A program made the position numbers and the translations under genes. From assembly GCA_038330085.1 (NCBI GenBank), contig JBBQNP010000003.1:20953-84952 (forward strand): a DNA stretch of 64,000 nt. Direction: 5' to 3'. This DNA is from JAEUIA01 sp038330085 (GTDB lineage Bacteria; Planctomycetota; UBA1135; GCA-002686595). Below the pieces are notes generated by a model. It saw nothing but the letters and a program-made list of their open reading frames with translations. It had not been told where the DNA came from and did no database searches. This document shows positions 63,973 through 64,000 of the stretch, piece after piece (positions within the stretch are counted from its first letter, which is position 1; every line of letters starts with the position of its first letter).

Positions 63973-64000
63973 TCACTCCACCGGAAGCTCCGCGAGCATG
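63973..64000 (-). CDS. possible 3' end of a gene entering from the right edge
   Basis: On the minus strand the edge reads HMLAELPVE followed by TGA at 63973-63975. The C terminus would lie just after the nested repeats, and the gene would be convergent with the kinase, so the repeats would sit between two gene ends. Only nine residues are visible, so this is tentative. Confidence 0.3.

Overview
The window is high-GC, densely coded DNA from a chromosome, most likely of a Planctomycetota bacterium. This rests on gene content: a DUF1800/DUF1501 secreted pair (27355-29037), a TMTC-like membrane TPR protein, a Ser/Thr kinase-TPR protein divergent from an ECF-type sigma factor, and three secreted proteins sharing one C-terminal module. 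Nothing looks like a phage, plasmid, integron or CRISPR locus. I found no rRNA and no convincing tRNA. Many same-strand neighbours overlap by 4 bases (ATGA or GTGA), which suggests translationally coupled operons.

Left third (1-24950): mutY and a divergent membrane/TPR protein; a secreted matrixin-type metalloprotease with a small secreted companion; a TMTC-like protein; a pyrK-like flavoprotein behind a large envelope protein; a zinc-ribbon/HExxH membrane protein divergent from a YihY-family protein; a secreted beta-propeller; a HIT protein; a ChlI-type AAA+/VWA pair followed by a DUF1257-like membrane protein; and a hybrid histidine kinase.

Middle (25100-42130): a coupled operon of DUF1800, DUF1501 and a MORN-like repeat protein; a methyltransferase; an ABC-F ATPase; a bacterial NHEJ locus of ku plus three separate genes for the LigD phosphoesterase, ligase and polymerase modules; a NiCoT-like permease; a polytopic membrane protein; and an envelope/stress group of a YflT-like glycine-zipper protein, a BON lipoprotein and a fully disordered hydrophilic protein.

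Right third (42300-64000): argS, apt and a FliA/WhiG-type sigma factor lead into a complete respiratory formate dehydrogenase locus, fdhD-fdnG-fdnH-fdnI-fdhE. In fdnG an in-frame TGA at 47256 almost certainly encodes selenocysteine and is followed by a stem-loop. Next come a three-gene operon around a secreted peptidylarginine-deiminase-like protein, birA, rph, a tandem Usp protein, rdgB, another secreted beta-propeller, and the sigma factor/kinase pair.

Non-coding structure includes three families of palindromic dispersed repeats: a 177-bp element at 57541-57717 with a decayed copy at 4033-4128, a double-hairpin element at 22066-22155 and 56418-56500, and nested inverted repeats at 63828-63957. 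There are also several strong hairpin terminators. The most distinctive observations are the three-gene LigD, the recoded formate dehydrogenase, the deiminase-like operon and the shared secreted C-terminal module. All assignments come from motif reading by eye; no database search was possible.
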